DNA from: Bradyrhizobium iriomotense
Lineage (GTDB): Bacteria; Pseudomonadota; Alphaproteobacteria; Rhizobiales; Xanthobacteraceae
Reading direction: 5' to 3'
Assembly: GCF_018130765.1 (NCBI RefSeq)
Contig: NZ_JAFCJZ010000021.1
Coordinates: 1 to 64,000 of the forward strand
Length of the DNA: 64,000 bases
Part shown: piece after piece, positions 25,195 to 33,574 of the stretch
How the letters are laid out: every line of letters begins with the position of its first letter
Numbering within the stretch: position 1 is the stretch's first letter
Made by a program: the position numbers and the translations under genes
Notes under the pieces: generated by a model
What the model saw: the letters and a program-made list of their open reading frames with translations, nothing else
Database searches by the model: none
Told to the model about the DNA's origin: nothing

Positions 25195-25836
25195 TCAGCC
25201 GTGCCAATGCGAGCCGCGGATGACGCTGCAGAAATTGCCGCGATGGAAATGCGGCTCCTTGTCGGCGATGACGTCGGCCTTGACGTTACCGAAGGTCGTA
25301 TCCGGCCGATGCTTGATGCCGTCGTAGAACGCCTGGATGATGTCGTCCTTGAAGTGCGGCGTGCGCGGAAACGCCATCACGACGGCCTCGCGCTCCTCAT
25401 CGGAATAGTCCTTGTAGGTGAGCCCGAGGACGTCCAGCTCGACGCCGGCGGTCACCAGCGCGACGACGGGATGCATGTGCTGCGGCACGCCCGGCGTGGT
25501 GTGCAGCGCGATCGCGGTCCAGACCGTGTAGGCGTCCGCTTCGGAGATGCCGTGGCTGCGCAGGAAGTCACGGGCAGCGTGCGCGCCGTCGACCTCGAAC
25601 CGCTCGTGCTTGCTGCCGTGGCCCGGCATCAGGCCGATGTCGTGAAACATGGCGCCGGCATAGAGCAGTTCGCGATCGAATTTCAGCCCGCGGCGAATGC
25701 CGGCCAGCGCGCCGAAATGATAGACGCGGCTGGAATGGTTGAAGAGCAGCTCCGTCTCGGTATCGCGGATGTAGTCGGTGATGGCGCGCGCCAGCTTGCT
25801 GTCGGGAATGGCGGCGGCCTCAGTGATCTCTCGCAT
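25195..25836 (-). CDS. HD domain hydrolase (cyanamide hydratase-like)
   Basis: Predicted 213 aa, ATG 25836 after AGGAGACCATC. Metal-binding HD pattern: H34 (FNHSSRVYHFG), H65-D66 (AMFHDIGLMPGHG) and H112 (AIALHTTPG), followed by VALVTAGVELDVLGL. The arrangement is that of the Ddi2/cyanamide hydratase-like HD group rather than nucleotide second-messenger phosphodiesterases. Actual substrate unknown. Divergent from the GlxA-type regulator with a 118-base gap, which suggests control by it. Confidence 0.82.
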   Translation of the reverse strand: MREITEAAAIPDSKLARAITDYIRDTETELLFNHSSRVYHFGALAGIRRGLKFDRELLYAGAMFHDIGLMPGHGSKHERFEVDGAHAARDFLRSHGISEADAYTVWTAIALHTTPGVPQHMHPVVALVTAGVELDVLGLTYKDYSDEEREAVVMAFPRTPHFKDDIIQAFYDGIKHRPDTTFGNVKADVIADKEPHFHRGNFCSVIRGSHWHG

Positions 25837-25954
25837 GATGGTCTCCTGAATAACTCCGGTGGCGGGGAAGGTAGGTCCAGGTTATGTTGTCCTCAATTGA
25901 CGTAATACGTCTAAAACGGACAAATACCGACCGAGGCGGACGTGTAAGGCGGAG

Positions 25955-26947
25955 ATGGGCGCGAGGCCGAAACCGAGGACTGTTGTGATCGTGGCGGTGC
26001 CGGGCGTGCAGCTTCTGGACGTTGCCGGTCCCCTCGACGTTTTCGCCGAGGCGAATTTGCAGGCTGGCCGCCAAGCCTATGCGCTGCTGGTCGCGGCAGC
26101 GGAGCCGGGTCCGATCCGCAGCTCCTCAGGCGTGCGCCTGATGCCCGATCGCATCATTGACCGCGGCTTCCAGGAGAGCATCGACACCCTGCTGATCGCG
26201 GGATGCCCGAACGCCGCCGACGTTCCGGCGGACGGACTGGTGATCGATTGGCTTCGCCGGCGGGCAGCCAGGACCCGGCGGTTCGGGTCGGTCTGTTCAG
26301 GTGCCTTCTTCCTCGCAACGGCAGGCCTTCTCGATGGCAAGCGGATCACGACGCACTGGGCGGTTGCGGACCGGCTCGCCGAAAAATTCCCGTTGGTCAG
26401 CGTGGACAAGGACGCGATCTACGTCACCGACGGCAAGCTTCGCACGGCTGCCGGCGTGACCGCGGGACTCGATCTCGCGCTCGCTCTCGTCGAGGAAGAC
26501 CTCGGACGCGAGATTGCGATGAAGGTCGCGAGCCAGCTCGTGATGTTCTTCAAGCGCCCCGGCGGACAAATGCAGTTCACCCGCAAGGGCGAGACCGTCC
26601 CCGCCGGCCGCGCCGCGCTGCAGGAGCTTCAGCGCTGGGTCGCCGCCAATCCCGGACTGGATCACAGCGTCGCGAGCCTCGCGGCGCGGATGGAGCTCAG
26701 CCCGCGTCACTTCGCGCGGCTGTTCCGCGCCGAAGTCGGCATCACGCCCGCGACCTGGGTCGAGGAAGCCCGCGTCAACGCGGCGAGGCGCCTGCTGGAG
26801 CTTGGCAACGAAGCGCCCAAACAGGTGGCCCTGCATTGCGGCTTTGCCGACGCGGACACATTGCGCCGCGCGTTCGTCCGGCATGTCGGCGTGACGCCTG
26901 CCGAATACCGCAAGCGCTTTGCACGGATCTCGGGCTCAGCGATCTAA
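25955..26947 (+). CDS. GlxA-type regulator (DJ-1/PfpI plus AraC HTH)
   Basis: Predicted 330 aa. Residues about 9-180 form a class I glutamine amidotransferase-like (DJ-1/PfpI) domain: VVIVAVPGVQLLDVAGPLDVF, LLIAGCPNAADVP, and C114 in GSVCSGAFFLATAGLLDG with ITTHWA after it. Residues about 220-325 are a double AraC helix-turn-helix (SVASLAARMELSPRHFARLFRAEVGITP, CGFADADTLRRAFVRHVGVTPAEYRKRF). Such regulators sense small nitrogenous metabolites (glycine betaine, arginine relatives). Divergent from the HD hydrolase, which is its likeliest target. The tRNA follows its stop by 14 bases. Confidence 0.9.
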   Translation: MGARPKPRTVVIVAVPGVQLLDVAGPLDVFAEANLQAGRQAYALLVAAAEPGPIRSSSGVRLMPDRIIDRGFQESIDTLLIAGCPNAADVPADGLVIDWLRRRAARTRRFGSVCSGAFFLATAGLLDGKRITTHWAVADRLAEKFPLVSVDKDAIYVTDGKLRTAAGVTAGLDLALALVEEDLGREIAMKVASQLVMFFKRPGGQMQFTRKGETVPAGRAALQELQRWVAANPGLDHSVASLAARMELSPRHFARLFRAEVGITPATWVEEARVNAARRLLELGNEAPKQVALHCGFADADTLRRAFVRHVGVTPAEYRKRFARISGSAI

Positions 26948-26961
26948 GGAAAGGAGGAAAA

Positions 26962-27038
<77 letters not shown>

Positions 27039-27181
27039 GCGGAACCCGCAAGTTGCGGGTTCGATCCCGTCATAGCAGAGCAAAATGCGGTTCGCCAGCC
27101 GTCAGGGGGGCCAGACCATCGTCAACCTGAACGGGGCGGCTATACAATCGCTTCCAGGCCCCTCTCGGCGGAGCAGCTCAC

Positions 27182-27535
27182 ATGATCGAAAGCATCAGCG
27201 CCATCACGCTCGGCACGCATGACATGGGGCGCGCCGTGCATTTCTACCGGTCGCTGGGGTTCGAGCTCTTGTACGGTGGCGAAGCCGCCGCATTCACGAG
27301 CTTTCGCGCCGGCAGCGGCTATCTCAACCTGACTGTGCAGCCGGAAGACAAGCGCTGGTCCTGGTGGGGCCGCGTCATCTTCTACGTGGCCGATGTCGAC
27401 GAGACCTACGCACAGGCGCGCGCTGCCGGGTGGCAGCCGTCGACCACGCCGCGCGATGCCGAATGGGGTGAGCGCTACTTCCATCTCACCGACCCCGACG
27501 GCCACGAGCTCAGTTTCGCACGGCCGTTGTCCTGA
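27182..27535 (+). CDS. VOC/glyoxalase-fold protein
   Basis: Predicted 117 aa. Two beta-alpha-beta modules of the vicinal oxygen chelate fold: ISAITLGTHDMGRAVHFYRSLGFELLYGGE and VIFYVADVDETYAQARAAGWQ, ending HLTDPDGHELSFARPL with the usual DPDGHE turn. The family includes glyoxalase I, bleomycin-binding and dioxygenase proteins; a metal triad is suggested by H16, H86-type and E112-type positions but was not verified. Single gene, function unknown. Confidence 0.8.
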   Translation: MIESISAITLGTHDMGRAVHFYRSLGFELLYGGEAAAFTSFRAGSGYLNLTVQPEDKRWSWWGRVIFYVADVDETYAQARAAGWQPSTTPRDAEWGERYFHLTDPDGHELSFARPLS

Positions 27536-27641
27536 CCGAATAAGTCGCATCTGCTGACGTTCCAACTCGCAAGTAGCGCTGTCTCAGCCGCCGTGGCAAA
27601 CTCGGCGCGGTTTCCTCAAGCTCTAACCAGGGAGGACGACC

Positions 27642-27935
27642 ATGGTAACCTATGTTGTGCTGGGGAACTTCACGGATCAGGGAGTCCGCAACGTCAAGGA
27701 CTCGCCGAAGCGGGCCGAAGCCTTCAAGGAGATGGCCAAAACGTTCGGCGTGACTGTGAAAGAGATCGTCTGGACGCAGGGACGATATGACGTTGTGACC
27801 GTTCTCGAGGCTCCAGATGAGGCTGCCGCGATGTCGCTAGGCCTTAGTCTCAGCGCACTCGGCAATGTCCGCACCGAAACGCTGCGCGCGTTTTCGGCAG
27901 CGGACATGACAAAGATCGTAGGCAAGATGCTCTGA
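27642..27935 (+). CDS. GYD domain protein
   Basis: Predicted 97 aa, ATG after GGGAGGACGACC. A short ferredoxin-like alpha/beta protein of the GYD family: VTYVVLGNFTDQGVRNVKDSPKRAEAF, VKEIVWTQGRYDVVTVLEAPDE with the GRYDV turn that gives the family its name, and LSALGNVRTETLRAFS. Function unknown in the family. Alone between a VOC gene and a convergent transporter operon. Confidence 0.85.
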   Translation: MVTYVVLGNFTDQGVRNVKDSPKRAEAFKEMAKTFGVTVKEIVWTQGRYDVVTVLEAPDEAAAMSLGLSLSALGNVRTETLRAFSAADMTKIVGKML

Positions 27936-27974
27936 CGCTCAGGCCCGCGCGAGCGCACCGGACCTGCCACTGGA

Positions 27975-27994
27975 CCCGGGATGGCAATCCCGGG
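27975..27994. terminator. Hairpin between convergent genes
   Basis: CCCGGGAT, loop GGCA, ATCCCGGG: 8-bp perfect stem in the 69-base gap between the GYD gene and the TctC-type gene, both ending here. A bidirectional end is likely, though no T-run is present. Confidence 0.5.
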
Positions 27995-28004
27995 GAGGGG
28001 GCTC

Positions 28005-28961
28005 TCATGCCCTGATATTGTTGTCCTTGACCACCTGGCCCCAATAGGCGACCTGCTTGTCGAAGAAGGTCTTGAAGGCGGGGCCGTCCTGGAGCAGCAG
28101 CGTCATGTGCTGGGTCTCCTTGAGCTGGGCGGCGGTCGCGGGCTCGCTGAGGATTTCCTTTGAGGCCGTCGCCATGGCCGAAACGACATCGGGCGGCGTC
28201 CCCGCCGGCGCGAAGATGCCCCACCAGGCCAGCGTCTCGAAATCCGGAAAGCCGGCCTCGATCGCGGTCGGCGTATCCGGCAAGGCCTGCAGCCGCTCGC
28301 GGCCAAGCTGCAGGATCGGACGCAGCATGTTGGTGCCGAGTTGGGCTGCGACCAGCGCCGCCGATCCCGCGATCAGATCGACATGGCCGCCGAGCACGTC
28401 GTTCATGGCCGGGCCGCCACCGCGATAGGGCACGTGCATGATCTCGACCCCGGCCTTGTTGCCGAGCACGGTCATGGCGAGATGGCCGAGCGTGCCGATG
28501 CCGACGGAGGCGTATTTCACCGCGCCGGGCGTCGCCTTGCAGGCGGCGACCACGTCGGCAAAGCTCTTGTAGGGACGGCCGGCGCCGGCCGCGATCACGT
28601 AAGGCGCGGTGCCGATCAGCAGCACCGGCATCAGCTCGCGCTCGACATCGACCGGCGGCTTGTCGAGGATCGACGGGATCACCGCGTGGGAATCGAAGGT
28701 GACCAGGAACGTTGAGCCGTCGGCCGGGCTCTTGGCGACCTGCGCCGCGCCGAGCGCGCCGGCGGCGCCCGACTTGTTCTCGACCAAGACGATGCGGTTG
28801 AGTTTTGTCTGCAAATTGCTCTGGAGCAGCCGCGCCATCGCATCGGTCGATCCGCCCGGCGGAAACGGCACGACCAGCGTGATTTTCGAGGCCTGCGCGC
28901 TCGCCGGTGCCATCGCCAGGATGGCGGGCGCGGCCAGCAGCGCCCGTCGTGTGATCGTCAT
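28005..28961 (-). CDS. Tripartite tricarboxylate-type solute-binding protein (TctC/Bug)
   Basis: Predicted 318 aa; ATG 28961 follows GGGAGGGGACG. Signal peptide MTITRRALLAAPAILAMAPA with a double Arg. Bug-family marks: ITLVVPFPPGGSTDAMARLLQ, VLVENKSGAAGALGAAQVAKS, AVKYASVGIGTLGHLAMTVL, MHVPYRGGGPAMNDVLGGHVDLI. These periplasmic proteins bind carboxylates and similar ligands. No TctA/TctB membrane genes are in the window, so it is one of the many orphan Bug proteins typical of beta- and alphaproteobacteria. Third gene after RraA-like and cupin genes. Confidence 0.9.
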   Translation of the reverse strand: MTITRRALLAAPAILAMAPASAQASKITLVVPFPPGGSTDAMARLLQSNLQTKLNRIVLVENKSGAAGALGAAQVAKSPADGSTFLVTFDSHAVIPSILDKPPVDVERELMPVLLIGTAPYVIAAGAGRPYKSFADVVAACKATPGAVKYASVGIGTLGHLAMTVLGNKAGVEIMHVPYRGGGPAMNDVLGGHVDLIAGSAALVAAQLGTNMLRPILQLGRERLQALPDTPTAIEAGFPDFETLAWWGIFAPAGTPPDVVSAMATASKEILSEPATAAQLKETQHMTLLLQDGPAFKTFFDKQVAYWGQVVKDNNIRA

Positions 28962-29009
28962 CGTCCCCTCCCTTTTGTTTTTGCGCTTTGCTTTTTTACT
29001 TTTGAGCGC

Positions 29010-29381
29010 TCAGGTCGTCCCGAAGCCCGACCCCGCTTTTTTGTATTCTGGCCGAGGCGGACTGAAGATGTCCAGTACGCGGGCGCCATCGGGGCCGGCG
29101 CGCATGGTGTGCGGCACATTGCCGGGCGTACGCCAGAAATCGCCCTTCTTCACCGGGATCTCCTCATCGCCCTGGACGCGGATCGCGGAGCCGTCGAGCA
29201 GCACACCCCATTGCTCCTCGGGGTGATGATGCAGCGTGCCTTGCGCATGCGGGGCCAGCGTCACCACCGACAGCATCGCCTGCTCGCCGGAGAAGATGCG
29301 CGTGGTCACGCCGGCGGCGAGCTCACGGAAGAGACCGTCGCTGGGATTATCGATGTTGTGGAATTCGTCCTTCTGGCTCAC
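29010..29381 (-). CDS. Single-domain cupin protein
   Basis: Predicted 123 aa from GTG 29381, with GGGGAGGATGGC upstream. One beta-barrel: cupin motif 1 APHAQGTLHHHPEEQWGVLLDG (three His and Glu as metal ligands) and motif 2 GDFWRTPGNVPHTMRAG. The protein probably binds Fe, Mn or Zn. It lies between the RraA-like and TctC-type genes with gaps of 27 and 48 bases, so a role in the same carboxylate route is likely. Confidence 0.82.
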   Translation of the reverse strand: MSQKDEFHNIDNPSDGLFRELAAGVTTRIFSGEQAMLSVVTLAPHAQGTLHHHPEEQWGVLLDGSAIRVQGDEEIPVKKGDFWRTPGNVPHTMRAGPDGARVLDIFSPPRPEYKKAGSGFGTT

Positions 29382-29408
29382 GCCATCCTCCCCTTCGTTC
29401 TTCTCTGA

Positions 29409-30047
29409 TCAGGCTTTGCCATAGGAACCCTGATAGCGGCCCTCGCGGATCGCCTTCAGCGTCTCCTCCTCCCGCGCAATCTGAGTGCGGACCGCTTCCA
29501 GCAGCGCGGCGGCACCAGTGGCGGGAAACGACACCACGCCGTCCTCGTCGCCGACCACGATGTCGCCGGGCGAGATCACGCTGCCGCCGACAGTAACAGG
29601 CACGTTGATCTCGCCGGGGCCGTTCTTGTAGGGGCCGCGATGGATCACCGCGCGGGCATAGCAGGGGAAATCGTCAGCCGCGAAGGCCGCGACATCGCGG
29701 ATCGCGCCGTCGATCACGTAGCCTTCCGCTTTGCGCCATTGCGCGATGTTCTTCATGATCTCGCCGACCAGCGCGCGCGTCTCGTCGCCGCCGCCGTCGA
29801 CCACGATGACGTCGCCGGGCCCGACCAGATCGAGCGCGCGATGGATAGCGAGATTGTCGCCGGGCCGGGTGCGCACGGTGAACGCCGTCCCCACCAGCTT
29901 GCCGCCGCGATGATAGGGCTTCAGCCCGACCGCACCCGGCAGCCGGGCGAGATTGTCTGAGATGACCGAAGTCGGCGCGCCGCGAAAGCCCGCGATGATC
30001 TCGGCGGGCGGTTTGGGCACGCTGTTCGCTGCGATCGTGATCGTCAT
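29409..30047 (-). CDS. RraA-like 4-hydroxy-4-methyl-2-oxoglutarate/oxaloacetate aldolase family
   Basis: Predicted 212 aa from ATG 30047 (AAAGGA upstream); the frame is open 30 codons further but without similarity. Family motifs: AFTVRTRPGDNLAIHRAL, VVDGGGDETRALVGEIM, AEGYVIDGAIRDVAAF (the GxxxDGxxRD signature), VGGSVISPGDIVVGDEDGVV. Members with this metal site are class II pyruvate aldolases (HMG/CHA aldolase, oxaloacetate decarboxylase) or RNase E inhibitors; the catalytic Asp/Arg set favours the aldolase. First of a three-gene unit with a cupin and a carboxylate-binding protein. Confidence 0.85.
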   Translation of the reverse strand: MTITIAANSVPKPPAEIIAGFRGAPTSVISDNLARLPGAVGLKPYHRGGKLVGTAFTVRTRPGDNLAIHRALDLVGPGDVIVVDGGGDETRALVGEIMKNIAQWRKAEGYVIDGAIRDVAAFAADDFPCYARAVIHRGPYKNGPGEINVPVTVGGSVISPGDIVVGDEDGVVSFPATGAAALLEAVRTQIAREEETLKAIREGRYQGSYGKA

Positions 30048-30239
30048 GTCAAAGAGTCCTTTCGTGAGTTTTCTTATTCGGCGTGCGCCGGCGCCTTCGC
30101 CGGCGCAATCCGGAAGGCGCGCCCTTCCTTCATCCACGCCGCGCGCTCGTCACGCAACAATGTTCTTGGCGGCGCCTCGGGGTGAGGCACTCGCAAGCCG
30201 AAGTGTAACAGCGACGGCCGCGCCTTCAAGACACCTACA
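30048..30239. other. Short gap with a possible gene remnant
   Basis: 192 bases before the RraA-like start. On the minus strand a frame of about 55 codons stays open and stops at 30074-30076, with coding-like composition (RDERAAWMKEGRAFRIAPAK). It lacks a good start and resembles no family I know; it may be the tail of a lost gene. Otherwise only the promoter region of the operon. Confidence 0.3.
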
Positions 30240-31268
30240 TTAGCGCTCGGCGCCGCAGCCCGGACTATCGAACAGCGCCGCGAGCCCGCATTTCGAGGTC
30301 AGCATCCTGTCGCCGTCATGGCCGACGCCGGCGACATCCCAGACCCGGTGATTGGGCGTGCCCTGGTCGCGCTTGGCCATTGCATCGGCATAGGCGTGGC
30401 CGCGGGCATAGCGCGTGGGCCCCTGCGCCTCGGCCATGCAGCTCTTGTCGAGCGCGGACTGTTTTGGATTGGTGTCGAGTGCGCCGAGCAGGTAGATCAC
30501 CTCGCGCTCGACATAGCGCTGCTCGAGTGCCGCAGGTGTCGCGTCCGCAAGATAGGGCGGACGGTCGCCCATGCCGTATTTCCAATTGTTGTAACCGGGG
30601 CAGGATGCGGCGATCTTCGGCACGGGCCGCTCGGCGCTGAAATAGGCATAGGACGAGGGATTGGCGACGACGTAGCGGATGTCGGTATGCTGGCGCAGCA
30701 GCGGCGCCTCGCCCTTGCCCGCAATCGCATAGCGCTGCACGACCTGGCCGCCGCCGGAATGGCCGGCGACGACGACCTGCTTCAGGTTCGGAAAGACGCG
30801 CCGGTCCGAGAGTTTTGCCAGGATCGCATCGAGCGCCTCGAAGGACGACACCGGATTCGGCGCGAGCGCGGCATCGCCGCCCTCCCATCCCTCGAGCGAC
30901 CAGCGCAGCGTGTCCGCGGGCAGCCTGTACGCTTCGATATCGATCTCCGCCAGGAATTGCGGGACGATCATCAGCGCGCTCTTGCCGTCGTCGCCTGCTG
31001 CGGCCTGCGCGTTGTTGGCCGAGATGTAATATTCATCGGCATTGCGCAGGCGTCCATGCAGCACGATGACCGCACGCGAGATCGCCGGCAGCGGCATCGA
31101 CCAGTCGCGCGACAGGTAAAGCGGCAGCATTCCCCGCCCGCCGACCGCGAGCCTGGCATCGCCGATGGCCTTCACCGGCTTGCGGCTGGGTGCATCCTCG
31201 TCCGCTGCGAAGGCATGGCCGCAAGTCAGCATCAGGGCGAGTGCGGCAAGTCGGGCCAGCGCTCTCAT
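30240..31268 (-). CDS. Secreted alpha/beta hydrolase
   Basis: Predicted 342 aa with signal peptide 1-21 (MRALARLAALALMLTCGHAF). Alpha/beta hydrolase fold: VIVLHGRLRNADEYY (oxyanion loop), nucleophile in VVAGHSGGGQVVQRYA, acid probably in LLGALDTNPKQ, histidine in AGVGHDGDRML. A probable disulfide pair lies in KCGLAALFDSPGCG. It resembles uncharacterised extracytoplasmic esterase-like proteins. Single gene; substrate unknown. Confidence 0.82.
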   Translation of the reverse strand: MRALARLAALALMLTCGHAFAADEDAPSRKPVKAIGDARLAVGGRGMLPLYLSRDWSMPLPAISRAVIVLHGRLRNADEYYISANNAQAAAGDDGKSALMIVPQFLAEIDIEAYRLPADTLRWSLEGWEGGDAALAPNPVSSFEALDAILAKLSDRRVFPNLKQVVVAGHSGGGQVVQRYAIAGKGEAPLLRQHTDIRYVVANPSSYAYFSAERPVPKIAASCPGYNNWKYGMGDRPPYLADATPAALEQRYVEREVIYLLGALDTNPKQSALDKSCMAEAQGPTRYARGHAYADAMAKRDQGTPNHRVWDVAGVGHDGDRMLTSKCGLAALFDSPGCGAER

Positions 31269-31477
31269 GACGGAGATTCCCCCTCGGATTCAAATCGATA
31301 AAAGTCTAAGCGCATCACGTGCCGCGCGGCTGTGACTCCCGCGCCACGTCAAGCAAAAAATGTCAGCATCACAGCCATGAAATTCCCGAGTTCCATGGGT
31401 GACAAGCCGGCGATAAAGGGGCAAAAATCTGGCTCGACTCGGTTCGGGTTGAGTCGTGTAAGGAATGCTCTCGTAAA

Positions 31478-32095
31478 ATGTCGGTTGTCGTTGCATCGCG
31501 TCGTGCGGCGCTTCTCATTGCCGCAGCAGGATTTTTTCTGCTGACGCAGTCGCATGCCCAGGCGCAATGGTGGAAGCGCGCCCCCGTCGATTTCGAGGAA
31601 TGCGCAGATGCCGCCGAGAAGGCCGCAACCAAGGCCGAGAAGACATCCGCGCTCGCCGACTGCAACGCCAAGTTCGCCGGCCGCCGCAAGCCGGGCGGTG
31701 GCTACACCTATTACGACTTCCTCCAGGACCGCACCTTCGACATCGCCGGACCCAACCCGACGCCGGAGGAGCAGAGGAAGATCGACGAAGCCTATACCGC
31801 CTACCTCGCCAATCAGCGCCGCAGCAATGAAGCGGCCCAGGCCACGGCCCGCCAGCAGCGCGAGCAGCAGGAGCAACAGGTCCAGCAGTTGCAGCAGATC
31901 GCGCTGCGAACCGAGACCGAGCGCGTGCCGGTACCGGTCGAGCGGCCGAAGGTGCTCCAGGCGGCAGGCCAGCGGCCGAAGGGCGCATGCACCAAGGGCT
32001 CGTTCTCCTGCGAATGGCCGCGCCTGTCGGAAAGCTTGAACGACCTGAAGAAGCTGTTCAGCCCAACGCCGAGCAAGCCGGCGAAGAAGGGTTGA
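31478..32095 (+). CDS. Secreted protein with Gln-rich coiled region
   Basis: Predicted 205 aa with signal peptide (MSVVVASRRAALLIAAAGFF, cut near AQA-Q). The mature part has two cysteines in a short helical pair (ECADAAEKAATKAEKTSALADC), then KFAGRRKPGGGYTYYDFLQDRTFDI, a long helix rich in Arg and Gln (about 105-150) that could form a coiled coil, and CTKGSFSCEWP. The Lys-rich tail ends KPAKKG. I recognise no family; similar proteins occur in bradyrhizobia. Confidence 0.75.
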   Translation: MSVVVASRRAALLIAAAGFFLLTQSHAQAQWWKRAPVDFEECADAAEKAATKAEKTSALADCNAKFAGRRKPGGGYTYYDFLQDRTFDIAGPNPTPEEQRKIDEAYTAYLANQRRSNEAAQATARQQREQQEQQVQQLQQIALRTETERVPVPVERPKVLQAAGQRPKGACTKGSFSCEWPRLSESLNDLKKLFSPTPSKPAKKG

Positions 32096-32180
32096 GATTT
32101 TCTGCTTTCGTTCCGCTGCTACATCAAACTCCGCTGTCGTCCCGGACAAGCGGCAGCGGGACGACAGCGGAGCGTGTGGC

Positions 32181-32387
32181 TTAGTCAGCGCGCTTCTTCT
32201 TGACCCGCTTCGGTTTAGCCACCGGCGCCGGCGTCACCACGGGCGAACCACCCAACTGCGACCTGCTCTCCTGCAATCGCCTGTCATAGCCGGGCGAGGT
32301 CATGACCGTCGGCGGCCTCGCAAGGGCGAGCGTCGATGTGCCGCAGAGCGCGATCAGCGCGAGCCCGATCATCAAACAACGCCTCAT
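32181..32387 (-). CDS. Small secreted basic protein
   Basis: Predicted 68 aa from ATG 32387, with AAGGAGA upstream. Signal peptide about 1-24 (MRRCLMIGLALIALCGTSTL). Mature part PPTVMTSPGYDRRLQESRSQ, a Val/Pro stretch and a basic end PKRVKKKRAD. The frame continues upstream as a shadow of the reductase gene; the ribosome site decides the start. It lies 17 bases after the reductase stop, so the two may be co-transcribed. Function unknown. Confidence 0.65.
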   Translation of the reverse strand: MRRCLMIGLALIALCGTSTLALARPPTVMTSPGYDRRLQESRSQLGGSPVVTPAPVAKPKRVKKKRAD

Positions 32388-32404
32388 CGCGTTTCTCCTT
32401 GCGT

Positions 32405-33412
32405 TCAGGCCATCCCGCGAATCTGCTGTGGCGTCAGCCCGGGCGGGCCCTTGCCCGCAACTTCCGCCTCCCTGATCAGCGCAACAATGCGGCGCATCAG
32501 CGGCACGGCGACATTGTTCTGCTCGGCAAGCGCGATGACTGCGCTCTGGAGATAGTCGATCTCGGTCTTGCGGCCCTGCTTCAGATCCTGCCACATCGAG
32601 GAGCGCGCCTCGGGGTCGATCTTCATGGTCCGCCCGAGGATCGCGTTGAAGATCATGTCGGGCAGTCGCAGCAAGGTCGGAGACCAGTTCATCGGGATCG
32701 GCGTCGACGAGACCGGCGCGATACCGGCGGCGTGCAGCGCGGCGAGCCCTTCCGCCATCTGGTCGGCGAACAGCCTTCGCCAGTCGCGGTTCGCCAGTTG
32801 CGCGGCGAGCGGCATGTCGGACAGCGCGCTGAGCGCGTTGTTTAGATTGATGATCAGCTTGCCCCATTGCACGCCGGTGATGTCACCGCTCGCACGCACG
32901 TTAAGGCCGGGCACCGAAAGTGCTCCGGCGGTGTTCGCCGCGTCTTCTCCGACATGGATGTCGCCGGAGCTCGAGCGGTGGAAGCGCCCCTCGCCCATCG
33001 CGACCACGTTGAACGGCACCATGCCGGCAAGCACAGGCCTGCCGCCGAGGCGTTCGCGCAAGACGGCGACATTGCCGATGCCGTTCTGAAGCGAGACGAT
33101 GACGGCGTCCTGCGGCGCATGCTGCGCGATCTGGTCCGCGACATCGGCGGTGTCGGCGCTCTTCACCGTGACCAGCACGATGCCGGCGCTGTGGAAGATC
33201 GAAGGATCTTCCGAGAGCGCGAGCTGGCCGGCACCGAGCTTCTTCCCGGAGCCGTCGAAATCGGTCAGAAGCAGGCCGAACCGCTCGATCTCGGTCTTCA
33301 CCCGCGGCCGCACCAGGAGCGCGACACGGCGGCCGGCAGATGCCAGCATGCCGCCGACGAAACAGCCGATGGCGCCCGCGCCGGCCACCACGATGGGTCG
33401 ATCCGTAACCAC
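32405..33412 (-). CDS. 2-dehydropantoate 2-reductase family protein
   Basis: Predicted 335 aa from GTG 33412, preceded by AAGGAG at 6 bases; an ATG at 33466 has no ribosome site. NADP site IVVAGAGAIGCFVGGMLA (GAGAIG 10-15), then LVTVKSADTADVADQIAQHA, VSLQNGIGN and the C-terminal VQWGKLIINLNNALSAL with the catalytic Lys and substrate Asn of ketopantoate reductases. This one is closer to the canonical PanE pattern than the paralogue at 17427-18401. Pantothenate role is plausible but not proven. Confidence 0.85.
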   Translation of the reverse strand: MVTDRPIVVAGAGAIGCFVGGMLASAGRRVALLVRPRVKTEIERFGLLLTDFDGSGKKLGAGQLALSEDPSIFHSAGIVLVTVKSADTADVADQIAQHAPQDAVIVSLQNGIGNVAVLRERLGGRPVLAGMVPFNVVAMGEGRFHRSSSGDIHVGEDAANTAGALSVPGLNVRASGDITGVQWGKLIINLNNALSALSDMPLAAQLANRDWRRLFADQMAEGLAALHAAGIAPVSSTPIPMNWSPTLLRLPDMIFNAILGRTMKIDPEARSSMWQDLKQGRKTEIDYLQSAVIALAEQNNVAVPLMRRIVALIREAEVAGKGPPGLTPQQIRGMA

Positions 33413-33574
33413 CTCGTTCTCCTTAACGTCCCGCCTTCGATAGCAGAGGCAACGCCGCCTGCCCATTGGTTGCGACGCATCCGCCTTGTAACCGTCATGA
33501 GAGCCCCATATGTTTTCGCCCCGGGGGCAGTCAGCGGCGAGCGCTCGCCGAACGAGACGCCAAAGGAGAGCACC

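Noticed and set aside
30074..30239. Possible gene tail on the minus strand
   Set aside because: Coding-like composition but no start and no recognisable family; too little for a pseudogene call.
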